Both the position numbers and the translations under genes were made by a program. From the NCBI RefSeq assembly GCF_017565405.1, contig NZ_JAGEKR010000012.1:124001-188000 (forward strand): DNA of 64,000 bases, read 5' to 3'. Shown piece by piece: positions 17,380 to 25,476 of the stretch. The DNA comes from Allobranchiibius sp. CTAmp26 (GTDB lineage Bacteria; Actinomycetota; Actinomycetes; Actinomycetales; Dermatophilaceae). Position 1 is the first letter of the stretch; each line of letters opens with the position of its first letter. Under the pieces are notes generated by a model. That model did no database searches. It was not told the origin of the DNA and saw only the letters and a list, made by a program, of their open reading frames with translations.

Positions 17380-18090
17380 GTGGCCCTCCTTCATCGCAAT
17401 TCCAAGAAATCGACCGAACTCGACCTGAACAAGGGGGCGTTCGCCGGGACTTCGATGAGTCTCGCGAACCGGCTGATGGACGTCGGTATCGACGGGAAGG
17501 GACGCTTCGACTCGGCGGCCGACGTGGCGCAGCGGGCACTGCAGGAGAGCGGGGGCGACGTCGACGCGGCCATCGACAAGGTCATCGCCGATCACCGGAG
17601 ACTGGCTGCTGCCGGCGGATTCGTCACCGGGCTCGGCGGATTCGTGACGATGACGGTGTCGTTGCCCGCCAATATCGCCGGCTTCTACGCGCTCGCGACC
17701 CGGATGACGGCGGCGATCGCGCATCTGCGCGGCTACGACCTGCGTAACCGCGATCTGCGGTCGGCCATCCTGCTGGCCCTGGTCGGCGGCGAGGCCGACG
17801 CGCTGTTGAAGAAGGCCGGCGTGGTGAGCACCGGTCGGCTCGCCAACCTGGCGACCCGGGGTCTGCCGCCCGCCGCCCGGATGGTCATCGACAAGGCCGT
17901 GGGTTTCCGGCTCATCGCACAGGTCAGCGAGAAGCTCCTGCCCCGGCTCGGGAAGTCGATCCCCCTCGCCGGCGGTGTCGTCGGCGCCGGGTTGGACGTC
18001 TACCTGCTGAATAAGGTCGCCAAGACGGCCCGCACCCAGTTCCCCGCACCCGAGCCGGGCGCGCCGGGAACTCTGAGCGCGCGCGCATGA
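17380..18090 (+). CDS. EcsC family protein
   Basis: 236 aa. It begins ALLHRNSKKSTELDLNKGAFAGTSMSLANRLMDVGIDGKG. A hydrophobic helical hairpin follows (AAAGGFVTGLGGFVTMTVSLPANIAGFYALATRM), then LRSAILLALVGGEA and IPLAGGVVGAGLDVYLLNKVAKTA. These match the EcsC protein family (named after a Bacillus ABC-exporter accessory protein), whose biochemical role is unknown. It is probably membrane-associated through its Gly/Ala-rich helices. The start GTG 17380 lies 6 nt after CACGAT, a possible leaderless -10; no ribosome site is seen. Its stop overlaps the DUF1232 gene by 4 nt (ATGA). Confidence 0.8.
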   Translation: MALLHRNSKKSTELDLNKGAFAGTSMSLANRLMDVGIDGKGRFDSAADVAQRALQESGGDVDAAIDKVIADHRRLAAAGGFVTGLGGFVTMTVSLPANIAGFYALATRMTAAIAHLRGYDLRNRDLRSAILLALVGGEADALLKKAGVVSTGRLANLATRGLPPAARMVIDKAVGFRLIAQVSEKLLPRLGKSIPLAGGVVGAGLDVYLLNKVAKTARTQFPAPEPGAPGTLSARA

Positions 18091-18461
18091 GCCCCCGGCC
18101 GAGCCGCCGGATGAGTGCCTCCGCCGTCCGGTCGCTGCGCGACTCGATCGCCTCCGTGGCGGACCCGTCCGGGCCGAGCGTCGCCGCGCGCCTGACCGCC
18201 CTGCCCCGGATGGTGCGCGCGGTCGCGGCGAAGGAGTACGGCGGGTCCTCGGCGGCCCGGGTCGCCGCGATGGTCGCGGCCGCGGCGTACATCGCCTCGC
18301 CCGTCGACCTGATCCCGGAGAAGCTGGCGCCGATCGTGGGACTCGCGGACGACGCAGTGGTGCTCGCCTGGCTCGCGAACGCCCTGGTGCACGACACCGA
18401 CGACTTCCTGGCCTGGGAGGCCGTCCGCAAGCACACAGTGCGCGGCCGACGCGTGCGCTGA
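18087..18461 (+). CDS. DUF1232 (YkvA-like) protein
   Basis: 124 aa. The family core is clear: VAAMVAAAAYIASPVDLIPEKLAPIVGLADDAVVLAWLANAL, a membrane hairpin with the SPVDLIP turn that defines DUF1232. An Arg/Ser-rich N-terminal extension of about 40 residues and a basic C-terminus flank it. ATG 18087 overlaps the EcsC stop by 4 nt, so the two membrane-associated proteins are co-translated and perhaps work together. The function is unknown in all species. Confidence 0.8.
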   Translation: MSPRPSRRMSASAVRSLRDSIASVADPSGPSVAARLTALPRMVRAVAAKEYGGSSAARVAAMVAAAAYIASPVDLIPEKLAPIVGLADDAVVLAWLANALVHDTDDFLAWEAVRKHTVRGRRVR

Positions 18462-18467
18462 CACCCC

Positions 18468-18519
18468 GCGTCGTCCACATCCCCCCGGTCTGCGCCATAC
18501 CCCCGGGGCGTCGTCCACA
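18468..18519. repeat. Short direct repeat upstream of DUF4192 gene
   Basis: GCGTCGTCCACA occurs at 18468-18479 and again at 18508-18519 (40-bp period), each followed by CC-rich sequence and (C)TGCGCC. It lies in the 109-nt gap before the DUF4192 gene. It may be a duplicated regulator site; the function is unknown. Confidence 0.45.
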
Positions 18520-18570
18520 CCCTGCGCCGAACTCGTCGCCGCGCGCCCCGCGGCGACGCACGCTCGACGC

Positions 18571-19554
18571 ATGCGCAGCACTCTCCATGGCCTGGGCGAT
18601 CTCATCGCCTACCTGCCCTACGAGCTCGGCTTCCGGCCCACTGACTCCCTGGTCGTCGTCGGCCTCGACGACGACCGGATCCGGGTCGTCGCCCGCCTCG
18701 ATCTTGGTGACGCGGACGATCTCGCGCAGGGGATCCACCGGATCGGAAGTGTCTTCGCGCAGGCGGGGGTGCGCGAAGCGCTGTGCTGCGTCTTCGTGGA
18801 CACCGACCCTGCACCGACGGTCGTGCCGACGCGACTGCTCGACCTCGCCGGTGACCTGCTCCGCGCCCACGACGTCGACGCGGCACACCTGCTGGTGACC
18901 CGGAGCGGCAGCTGGTGGGCCCACCGGTGCGGGTGCGGGCACTGCCCACGACGCCCGGCTGCGGTGCCGGATCGCGATCGGGTGGACGCGGTGGTCGAGT
19001 CGGTGCTCGACGGGATCGCGCCGCACGCCTCCCGCGCCGAGCTGCGCGCATCGCTGCGCGAATGCCGTACGGAGCTCGCTCAGGTCATCGGCGACGCGCC
19101 CGTCACGGATCGGCCGATGCCATCGGCAGCCGTCACTGCGGCGATGTGGGAGATCCTGCACGGGACGCGGCCGATCCACGAGATGCCGGTCCCGGTGCTC
19201 GCGTCGTTGAGCCGGGCGATGGCCAACCGGTCGACGCGGGACGAGGTCTTCGGCTGGCTGGCCCCCGGCCTGCCGGGTGTGGGGGTGTCGGGGTCGGACT
19301 CGCCTCCCGGCATGCCGGGCGCGTTCGACGCCCGCGCCGTGCGGGCGCGCCTCGTGCAGTGGTTGCACTGCCTGCCCGACCGGTTGCGACCCCCGGTGCT
19401 CACCCTCATCGCGGGGTCGGCGTGGAGCAGCGGTTCCGGCGCCCTCGCGGCCGTCGCGGTGGAACAGGCCCTTCAGATCGACCCGGGCTACCGCCTCGCG
19501 CGGTTGCTCGGGCACGCTGTGGAGCTCGGCGCCCGCCCTCGCCGGTGTGCCTGA
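18571..19554 (+). CDS. DUF4192 domain-containing protein
   Basis: 327 aa. The start LGDLIAYLPYELGFRPTDSLVVVGLDDDRIRVVARLDL and the later segment WLHCLPDRLRPPVLTLIAGSAWSSGSGALAAVAVEQALQIDPGYRLARLL are the two ends of the DUF4192 domain. That family is almost confined to actinobacteria and has no assigned role. A Cys cluster (HRCGCGHCP, about residues 117-125) could bind metal. The protein is soluble with no signal peptide. It is monocistronic: ATG 18571 has no ribosome site, and CACGCT lies 6 nt upstream, so leaderless transcription is possible. Downstream comes the metX riboswitch, so the two are regulated separately. Confidence 0.8.
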   Translation: MRSTLHGLGDLIAYLPYELGFRPTDSLVVVGLDDDRIRVVARLDLGDADDLAQGIHRIGSVFAQAGVREALCCVFVDTDPAPTVVPTRLLDLAGDLLRAHDVDAAHLLVTRSGSWWAHRCGCGHCPRRPAAVPDRDRVDAVVESVLDGIAPHASRAELRASLRECRTELAQVIGDAPVTDRPMPSAAVTAAMWEILHGTRPIHEMPVPVLASLSRAMANRSTRDEVFGWLAPGLPGVGVSGSDSPPGMPGAFDARAVRARLVQWLHCLPDRLRPPVLTLIAGSAWSSGSGALAAVAVEQALQIDPGYRLARLLGHAVELGARPRRCA

Positions 19555-19679
19555 GCGGGTGCGCACGCGCTGCCGGGTGCCACACGTGTGGGGAGTCGGC
19601 GCCCCGGTCACTCTGCTGCGACCGACCTCGTCGGTGCGCACGAGTCGGATATCGGCGGGTGGGCCGCTGCTACGGTGGT

Positions 19680-19800
19680 CGGCGTCAAGAGTCCCAGCGT
19701 GAAGCCCCGGCTGACTGGGCGGCAACCCTCCTACCGCGGTGGGGTGCCCCGGGTGAGGACAAGGCCGGTGTCGAGTGGGCACCGGCAAGCGCGGGGTCAG
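19680..19800 (+). ncRNA. SAM-IV riboswitch upstream of metX
   Basis: The second SAM-IV element has the same core as the metY one (GGCAACCCTCC, CCGCGGTGGGGTGCCCCGGGTGA). Its closing arm changes from GCCAGC/GCTGGC to CCCAG/CTGGG, a compensatory pair change that supports the fold. P1 pairs GTC (19684-19686) with GAC (19758-19760). A GGCCGGTG...CACCGGC helix follows at about 19763-19785. It ends about 40 nt before metX. The limits are approximate. Confidence 0.86.
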
Positions 19801-19840
19801 CCATCCCTCCAGGCACCGGCCCCCTGACCGGAAGTCTCCG

Positions 19841-21034
19841 ATGACTGTGACGCAGCAACGCCACCGCCCGAACCCGGAACACGGGCCCGCCGAGCACCCG
19901 GCCTCCCCATGGGTGCGTCCGCCCGTCGGCACCAACCCGGGCTCACGCGCGCTCCTGCTCCCCGAGGTCACGCTGGAGAGCGGCGTAGCTCTTCCCGAGG
20001 TCACCGTGACGTTCCAGACGTGGGGGACCCTCAATGCGAACGCCGACAACGCCGTTCTGGTCGAGCACGCACTCACCGGCGACTCCCACGTCGTGGGACC
20101 CGCCGGGCCCGGACAACCCACCGCCGGCTGGTGGCCCGGGCTGATCGGGTCGGGTGCCCCGCTGGACACCCGGGAGCTCTTCGTGGTCGCCAGCAACGTG
20201 CTCGGCGGATGCCGCGGTACGACGGGCCCGGGTTCCTCCGATCCTTCGGGGCACCCCTGGGGGTCGCGGTTCCCGGTCACCACGGTGCGTGACCAGGTCG
20301 CCGTGGAAGCCCGGTTGGCCGACGCGCTCGGCATCGACCGCTGGCGACTGGTGCTCGGCGGCTCGATGGGCGGAATGCGAGCGCTGGAATGGGTGGCGGG
20401 CCACCCGGAGCGGGTCGACGGTGCGCTGATCATCGCGAGCACGGCCCGGGCCACCGCCGATCAGATCGCCTGGGGCCAGGCACAGGCGCTCGCGATCACC
20501 TCCGACCCGCACTACCTCGGCGGTGACTACTACGGGCGCGGACCCGGACCCCGAGAGGGGCTGGGCCTCGCACGCCGGATCGCGCACACGACCTACCGCA
20601 GCGCCGCCGAGCTCGATACCAGGTTCGGCCGCAGCCCGCAGGGCGCCGAGGAGCCCCTGACTGGCGGCCGGTTCGCGGTCGAGAGCTACCTGGACCACCA
20701 GGCGGCCAAGCTGACCGCGCGGTTCGACGCCGGTTCCTATCTGCAGTTGTCCCGGGCGATGGCGACCCATGACGTGACCCGCGGACGCGGGTCGCTCGCG
20801 CAGGTGCTCGGGGCCTACGACGGGATGCTGCGCACCGTCGCCGTCGACTCCGACCGGCTCTTCCCGGTCGAGCTGTCAGAGGAGATCGTGCAGGCCCACG
20901 GGCGGGGGACTGTCCACGTCATGTCCTCCTCACACGGGCACGACGGCTTCCTCATCGAGACCGATGCGATCGCAGCAGCAGTGGCCGATGCGGTCGATGC
21001 CGTCCGCGAGGTGCAGCCGCGCGAGGTCGGGTAG
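19841..21034 (+). CDS. metX: Homoserine O-acetyltransferase
   Basis: 397 aa alpha/beta hydrolase acyltransferase that makes O-acetyl-homoserine, the substrate of MetY. The nucleophile elbow GGSMGGMRALEW carries Ser175. Asp lies in VDSDRLFPV, and His367 in HGHDGFLIE completes the triad. ALTGDSHV and the NVLGGCRGTTGPGS oxyanion/acyl-pocket segment are the usual MetX motifs. ATG 19841 is just downstream of a SAM-IV riboswitch, so SAM should repress it in parallel with metY. In many actinobacteria metY and metX are adjacent; here 15 kb separates them. A universal stress gene follows by 49 nt and might be co-transcribed. Confidence 0.93.
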   Translation: MTVTQQRHRPNPEHGPAEHPASPWVRPPVGTNPGSRALLLPEVTLESGVALPEVTVTFQTWGTLNANADNAVLVEHALTGDSHVVGPAGPGQPTAGWWPGLIGSGAPLDTRELFVVASNVLGGCRGTTGPGSSDPSGHPWGSRFPVTTVRDQVAVEARLADALGIDRWRLVLGGSMGGMRALEWVAGHPERVDGALIIASTARATADQIAWGQAQALAITSDPHYLGGDYYGRGPGPREGLGLARRIAHTTYRSAAELDTRFGRSPQGAEEPLTGGRFAVESYLDHQAAKLTARFDAGSYLQLSRAMATHDVTRGRGSLAQVLGAYDGMLRTVAVDSDRLFPVELSEEIVQAHGRGTVHVMSSSHGHDGFLIETDAIAAAVADAVDAVREVQPREVG

Positions 21035-21083
21035 CGTCGGCCGGGGGCGGGCAGCCCGCCGTCACCGGCCGATGGAGGCAACG

Positions 21084-21440
21084 ATGAGCGTCGTGGTCAG
21101 TTACCTGCCGAGCCCGGAGGGGGAGGCGGCGATCAGCCGCGCCGCCGACGAGGCGCGCGACGGCGGTGGCCCGCTCATCGTCGTCCCGTCGCGTGGGCAC
21201 AGGGACGAGCTCAACGCGGCATTGGAGCGGGTCAGGGCGGCGGGGGTGCAGGCGGAGGTGGCGGAGCCCGATGGCGACGACATCACCGACTTCCTGCTGG
21301 ACCTGGTGCGCACCCGGTCGGCCCGACTGCTCGTGATCGGACTCCGCCGGCGCAGTGCGGTCGGTAAACTGATCCTGGGTTCGCATGCGCAGCGCATCCT
21401 GCTGGACGCCGACTGTCCTGTACTCGCGGTCAAGCCCTGA
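21084..21440 (+). CDS. Universal stress protein (UspA-like, single domain)
   Basis: 118 aa, a short single Usp domain. The C-terminal ATP-loop pattern is LLVIGLRRRSAVGKLILGSHAQRILLDADCPVLAVKP, matching G-x2-R...G-x9-GS of nucleotide-binding Usp proteins. The N-terminus VVVSYLPSPEGEAAISRAADEA is the first strand and helix. GGAGG (21074-21078) precedes ATG 21084. It may be read from the metX transcript. The role is general stress; no specific signal can be inferred. Confidence 0.82.
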   Translation: MSVVVSYLPSPEGEAAISRAADEARDGGGPLIVVPSRGHRDELNAALERVRAAGVQAEVAEPDGDDITDFLLDLVRTRSARLLVIGLRRRSAVGKLILGSHAQRILLDADCPVLAVKP

Positions 21441-21486
21441 GCGGCGTACCGATCGGCCGGTGGACGAGGCACGGTCGGAGTCGTTT

Positions 21487-21526
21487 TATAATGGTAGCTA
21501 GAGGCTGTCGCCCACCTGGGCGGACA
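21487..21526 (+). promoter_or_regulatory. sigA promoter -10 and leader hairpin
   Basis: TATAAT (21487-21492) is a perfect -10 hexamer, rare in this GC-rich DNA; no convincing -35 lies 16-19 bp upstream. Just downstream, TGTCGCCCA and TGGGCGGACA (21506-21526) form a hairpin with one bulge at the start of the predicted 5' leader. About 130 nt of leader separate the promoter from the GTG start. Confidence 0.65.
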
Positions 21527-21627
21527 AGCTTCACGATCCCCAAACTTCGATGCCGCCCTGAGCGGTGTCTGTCGCGCGCTCTCATTGCGCCGATGCTGTT
21601 GTTCCGAAAGGTAGTTGGTGACCTCCC

Positions 21628-23121
21628 GTGGCCAAAGACAACCCTCCGTCCGCTCTGCCGCAGCACATCTCCCATCCCGCCCTGGAGACCTTGGTACGCA
21701 CTGCGCGGACCCGTGGGGGCGTGAGCGGTGCGGAGCTCACGTCCGCCCTGCGTGACGCCGGACACGGCGCTCGTCGTACCCCGGTCGTCCTACGCGCTCT
21801 CGCCGACGCCGGCGTCGTGGTGACCCCCTCCGTCGAGCGCACCCCGGTGCTCGCGGCGACCACCACGAAGAAGGCCGCGGCCACCAAGAAGGTCGCCGCC
21901 AAGAAGGCGCCCGCCGCCGAGTCCGCTCAGGACGACGGAGTCACGGTGACGAAGGTGGCCCCCAAGACCACGAAGGCCGCCGCCACGAAGGCGGCCGCGG
22001 CGAAGACCGCGACCGCCAAGCGTGCGCGTGCGGCGAAGGCCGCCGACGCCGTGGCCGCGTCGACCGAGGCCGAGCCGGAGGAGACCACCGACGAGAGCAA
22101 GGCCAAGCAGGACGGTCAGGCCGCGAAGGAGGCCTCCGAGGCCGCTGGGGGCTTCGTCCTCAGCCAGAACGACGACGACGACGCCCCAGCCCAGCAGGTC
22201 GTCACCGCCGGTGCGACCGCCGACCCGGTCAAGGATTACCTGAAGCAGATCGGCAAGGTCGCACTGCTCAACGCCGAGCAGGAGGTCGACCTCGCCAAGC
22301 GCATCGAGGCCGGTCTGTTCGCCGAGGAGAAGCTGAACTCCGGCGACAAGATCGACATGAAGCTCAAGCGCGAGCTGTGGTGGATCTCCCAGGACGGCAA
22401 GAACGCCAAGAACCACCTGCTCGAGGCCAACCTGCGCCTAGTGGTGTCGCTGGCCAAGCGCTACACAGGTCGCGGCATGCTCTTCCTGGACCTGATCCAG
22501 GAAGGCAACCTCGGTCTGATCCGTGCGGTCGAGAAGTTCGACTACACGAAGGGGTACAAGTTCTCCACGTACGCCACCTGGTGGATCCGCCAGGCCATCA
22601 CCCGCGCGATGGCCGACCAGGCCCGCACCATCCGTATCCCGGTGCACATGGTCGAGGTCATCAACAAGCTGGCCCGGGTGCAGCGTCAGATGCTGCAGGA
22701 CCTGGGGCGTGAACCCACTCCGGAGGAGCTCGCCAAAGAGCTCGACATGACCCCGGAGAAGGTCGTCGAGGTGCAGAAGTACGGCCGCGAGCCGATCTCC
22801 CTGCACACCCCGCTCGGCGAGGACGGCGACTCCGAGTTCGGTGACCTCATCGAGGACTCCGAGGCCGTCGTCCCGGCGGACGCCGTGTCGTTCACCTTGC
22901 TGCAGGAGCAGCTGCACTCGGTGCTCGACACCCTGTCCGAGCGTGAGGCGGGCGTCGTCTCGATGCGCTTCGGCCTGACCGACGGTCAGCCCAAGACACT
23001 CGACGAGATCGGCAAGGTCTACGGCGTGACGCGCGAGCGCATCCGTCAGATCGAGTCCAAGACGATGAGCAAGCTGCGTCACCCGTCGCGCTCGCAGGTG
23101 CTGCGCGACTACCTGGACTGA
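21628..23121 (+). CDS. sigA: Principal RNA polymerase sigma factor
   Basis: 497 aa group 1 sigma-70. The first roughly 195 residues are a non-conserved Lys/Ala-rich segment ([30 protein letters not shown]) and an acidic stretch, as in other actinobacterial RpoD/HrdB/SigA proteins. Region 1.2 starts at [11 protein letters not shown] (199). Region 2 includes [27 protein letters not shown] and [14 protein letters not shown] (311-324), which melts the -10. Regions 3 and 4 follow, with the helix-turn-helix [12 protein letters not shown] near residue 470 and LRDYLD at the end. It starts at GTG 21628 with GAAAGG upstream. It has its own consensus -10 box and ends in a perfect terminator, so it is monocistronic. 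Confidence 0.96.
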   Translation: MAKDNPPSALPQHISHPALETLVRTARTRGGVSGAELTSALRDAGHGARRTPVVLRALADAGVVVTPSVERTPVLAATTTKKAAATKKVAAKKAPAAESAQDDGVTVTKVAPKTTKAAATKAAAAKTATAKRARAAKAADAVAASTEAEPEETTDESKAKQDGQAAKEASEAAGGFVLSQNDDDDAPAQQVVTAGATADPVKDYLKQIGKVALLNAEQEVDLAKRIEAGLFAEEKLNSGDKIDMKLKRELWWISQDGKNAKNHLLEANLRLVVSLAKRYTGRGMLFLDLIQEGNLGLIRAVEKFDYTKGYKFSTYATWWIRQAITRAMADQARTIRIPVHMVEVINKLARVQRQMLQDLGREPTPEELAKELDMTPEKVVEVQKYGREPISLHTPLGEDGDSEFGDLIEDSEAVVPADAVSFTLLQEQLHSVLDTLSEREAGVVSMRFGLTDGQPKTLDEIGKVYGVTRERIRQIESKTMSKLRHPSRSQVLRDYLD

Positions 23122-23143
23122 CCTACCTGCTCGACGATTCGCA

Positions 23144-23177
23144 GAAAGCCGCGCGCTCCTCGGAGCGCGCGGCTTTC
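23144..23177. terminator. Perfect 16-bp bidirectional terminator after sigA
   Basis: GAAAGCCGCGCGCTCC (23144-23159) and its exact complement (23162-23177) enclose a 2-nt loop. The outer AAAG/CTTTC pairs give T-tracts on both strands. It separates sigA from the convergent transglutaminase gene. Confidence 0.92.
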
Positions 23178-23211
23178 GCGTTCCCTGGGCGCTCTCAGCC
23201 CTGCGAGTACG

Positions 23212-25476
23212 TCAGTCCCGGTCGCGGCGGACGAAGAGCGAGCGCACCGCACGCCGGCCGGAGCGGGGGAACAAGGTCGCGGCCACCCGGGTACGGAAGG
23301 ATCTGCCCCTGCGGATCCGCATCAGCAGATCCTCGGCAGGCGCCGACAGGTCGTCGCTCGGACCCGGTCGTCCGCTGTAGCGGACCCGCTCCAGCACATC
23401 GACCGCGCGGTGCAGCGATTCCCGGCCCTCGCGGCCCACCACGAGGTGCAGGCGATAGTGCTCCTCCTGGGATCGTGGCGAGACCTGCGGTGCGGGGTCG
23501 ATGCCGAGATCCTCCATGCGCGAGACCAGGTCGTCCCATTGCGCCTGCACCCGGGCTGCATCGTCGCCCGCACCGTGGCCGGCGTGCAGTCGGCGCCGGG
23601 ACCACCGGGCGAGCAGCGGCACGATCGCCAACGCGGCGGCGATGAGCAGCAGGGCCACGAGCACCCACAGCAGCCAGATCAGCTGCGGATGTCCGGCGGT
23701 GGAGGTCGTGCCGACGCTGGTGCGGGGCGCGCTGCTCGCGGAGTCGCTGGGTCGCGAGGATCGCGCGCTCGGGACGGAACGTCGCGGTGCCGAGCTCTCC
23801 GGGCTGCCGACGGTCGGGCTCGCGTACGGCGGTGCGAGACCCGTGCGCACTCCGGGAGTGGGCTCGAAACGGGTCCACCCCATGCCGGCGAAGTACAACT
23901 CGGGCCAGGCGTGCGCGTCGGACTGGTGCACCTGATAGCTACCGGATGTCCCGACCGTGCCCGGGAGGAATCCAACGCCGAGGCGCGCGGGGACGCCGAT
24001 GGAGCGCGCTGCCATCACCATGGCGGTGGCGAACTGCATGCAGTAGCCCTGACGGGTCACCAGGAAGTTGCTGATCGGATCCAGCGGCCGCCCCGAGGGG
24101 TCCTTGCGGGTCGCATCGAGGGTCAGCGAATAGGTGAATCCGCCGCTGTCGCGGAAGTAGTCCTGGATCGCGGTGACCTTCTGGAAGCGTGTCCCGCTGG
24201 GTGCTGCCTTCTTGACCAGTGCGTTGATGAGACTGGCCGAGGACGAATCCACCTTCAGGTCGGCGGTGAAGTTCGCCGGGTCCACGGTCTCGGAGGTGGG
24301 CCGCGCCGTCGCGGGCTGACTCAGATAGCGGACGCTGTAGTCCTCCTGCAACCGGGAGGTCGAGGGCTGTGTCGTGAGGGGGTCGTAACTCCACGACGTG
24401 CCGCCGAAGTCGGCGCTGCTCACCTGGGTGGGCGCGACCACGAAGGGCGGGGGCATCGAGTTCTGTGTGACGGTGATCGTGTACGGCGTCGCGTTCGTCG
24501 GTGCGGTGTTGGTGCCCCACCGCTGCAGGGGGCTGTCGTTGTCGCCGTGCAGCAGGTACGAAGGCCGGTCCGGGACCCAGTGGTCGCCCGCGTAGTTGTC
24601 CGCGATCAGGGCGCGCAGCGGTGGCGGGTTCAGGTCGGCGGTCCGGAAGGTCAGCACGGGGGACTGGTCGCGGTCGGTGAGGTTTCTCTGCAGGTCCAGA
24701 TCGGAGGAGAAGCCGACGGTGGCACCGCTGCCGGCGCCTCGGGCCAGCCCCTTGGCCACGAACTTCTGCGAGGCGGCGGGGAGCGAGCCGGCGATCACCA
24801 GCGCCGCGATCAGGGCGCCGACCCCGGCGGTCCTCGTCAACGGGCCGAAGTCGTGCCCGCCCAGCAGAGCGGTCGGATTGCTGGGGCGCCCGGGGATCCG
24901 CGCGCGCAGTCCCGACCAGTCACGCGCGGACCGCTCGGAGGCCGCGTAGAGCATGGCCAGCCACGCGAGCCCCAGCGCGAACGAGTACTTCGGGTGGAGC
25001 GATCCGCCCGAGTTCGCGGCCGAGATCACGAACTCCACGAGCAACGGCACCCCGGCCAGGGCCGGCGATCGCCCGGTGACCGCCAGGAAGTCCACGGTGA
25101 TCGCGATGATCGCGATGATCAGCTCGATGAAGAAGATGACACCGACCGAGGTCGGCGCCGGCGCGGCGTACGCGGTGACGGTGTGGTGGGCGTCGGCCCC
25201 GAGCGCCCGCAGCGCCGAGGGCAGGGAGGTGTCCAGATGATCGTGCAGGTGGGTGACGACCACGGTGAGGGTCACCCCGATGAGCTGACAGGACAGCGTG
25301 AGCATCGGGGGCAGGTCGAGGGCCCGCCCGGCCATCCCGAGCAGGGCCCCCAACAGGACCAGCCCGAACGTGCCGTCGATCCAGGCGCCCCCGACGAAGA
25401 GGGTGGTGATGGGCCAGGCCGCGACCATCGTCGCGAGGGCGGCCAGCAGGGTCTGTGCGGGACGGGCGCGGGTCAT
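23212..25476 (-). CDS. Transglutaminase-like membrane protein (TgpA family)
   Basis: 754 aa. Several N-terminal TM helices (about residues 8-190) precede a DUF3488-type region. A large extracytoplasmic part contains a transglutaminase core with Cys479 in TRQGYCMQFATAM and His522 in SDAHAWPELYF. The third triad position is Glu538 in GWTRFEPTPG, where TgpA of Pseudomonas has Asp. A Ser/Thr-rich linker, one more TM helix (PQLIWLLWVLVALLLIAAAL) and a cytoplasmic DUF4129-like tail complete it. ATG 25476 overlaps the DUF58 stop by 4 nt. The MoxR-DUF58-TgpA order is a common conserved cluster; a role in envelope protein maturation or cross-linking is inferred. Confidence 0.86.
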   Translation of the reverse strand: MTRARPAQTLLAALATMVAAWPITTLFVGGAWIDGTFGLVLLGALLGMAGRALDLPPMLTLSCQLIGVTLTVVVTHLHDHLDTSLPSALRALGADAHHTVTAYAAPAPTSVGVIFFIELIIAIIAITVDFLAVTGRSPALAGVPLLVEFVISAANSGGSLHPKYSFALGLAWLAMLYAASERSARDWSGLRARIPGRPSNPTALLGGHDFGPLTRTAGVGALIAALVIAGSLPAASQKFVAKGLARGAGSGATVGFSSDLDLQRNLTDRDQSPVLTFRTADLNPPPLRALIADNYAGDHWVPDRPSYLLHGDNDSPLQRWGTNTAPTNATPYTITVTQNSMPPPFVVAPTQVSSADFGGTSWSYDPLTTQPSTSRLQEDYSVRYLSQPATARPTSETVDPANFTADLKVDSSSASLINALVKKAAPSGTRFQKVTAIQDYFRDSGGFTYSLTLDATRKDPSGRPLDPISNFLVTRQGYCMQFATAMVMAARSIGVPARLGVGFLPGTVGTSGSYQVHQSDAHAWPELYFAGMGWTRFEPTPGVRTGLAPPYASPTVGSPESSAPRRSVPSARSSRPSDSASSAPRTSVGTTSTAGHPQLIWLLWVLVALLLIAAALAIVPLLARWSRRRLHAGHGAGDDAARVQAQWDDLVSRMEDLGIDPAPQVSPRSQEEHYRLHLVVGREGRESLHRAVDVLERVRYSGRPGPSDDLSAPAEDLLMRIRRGRSFRTRVAATLFPRSGRRAVRSLFVRRDRD

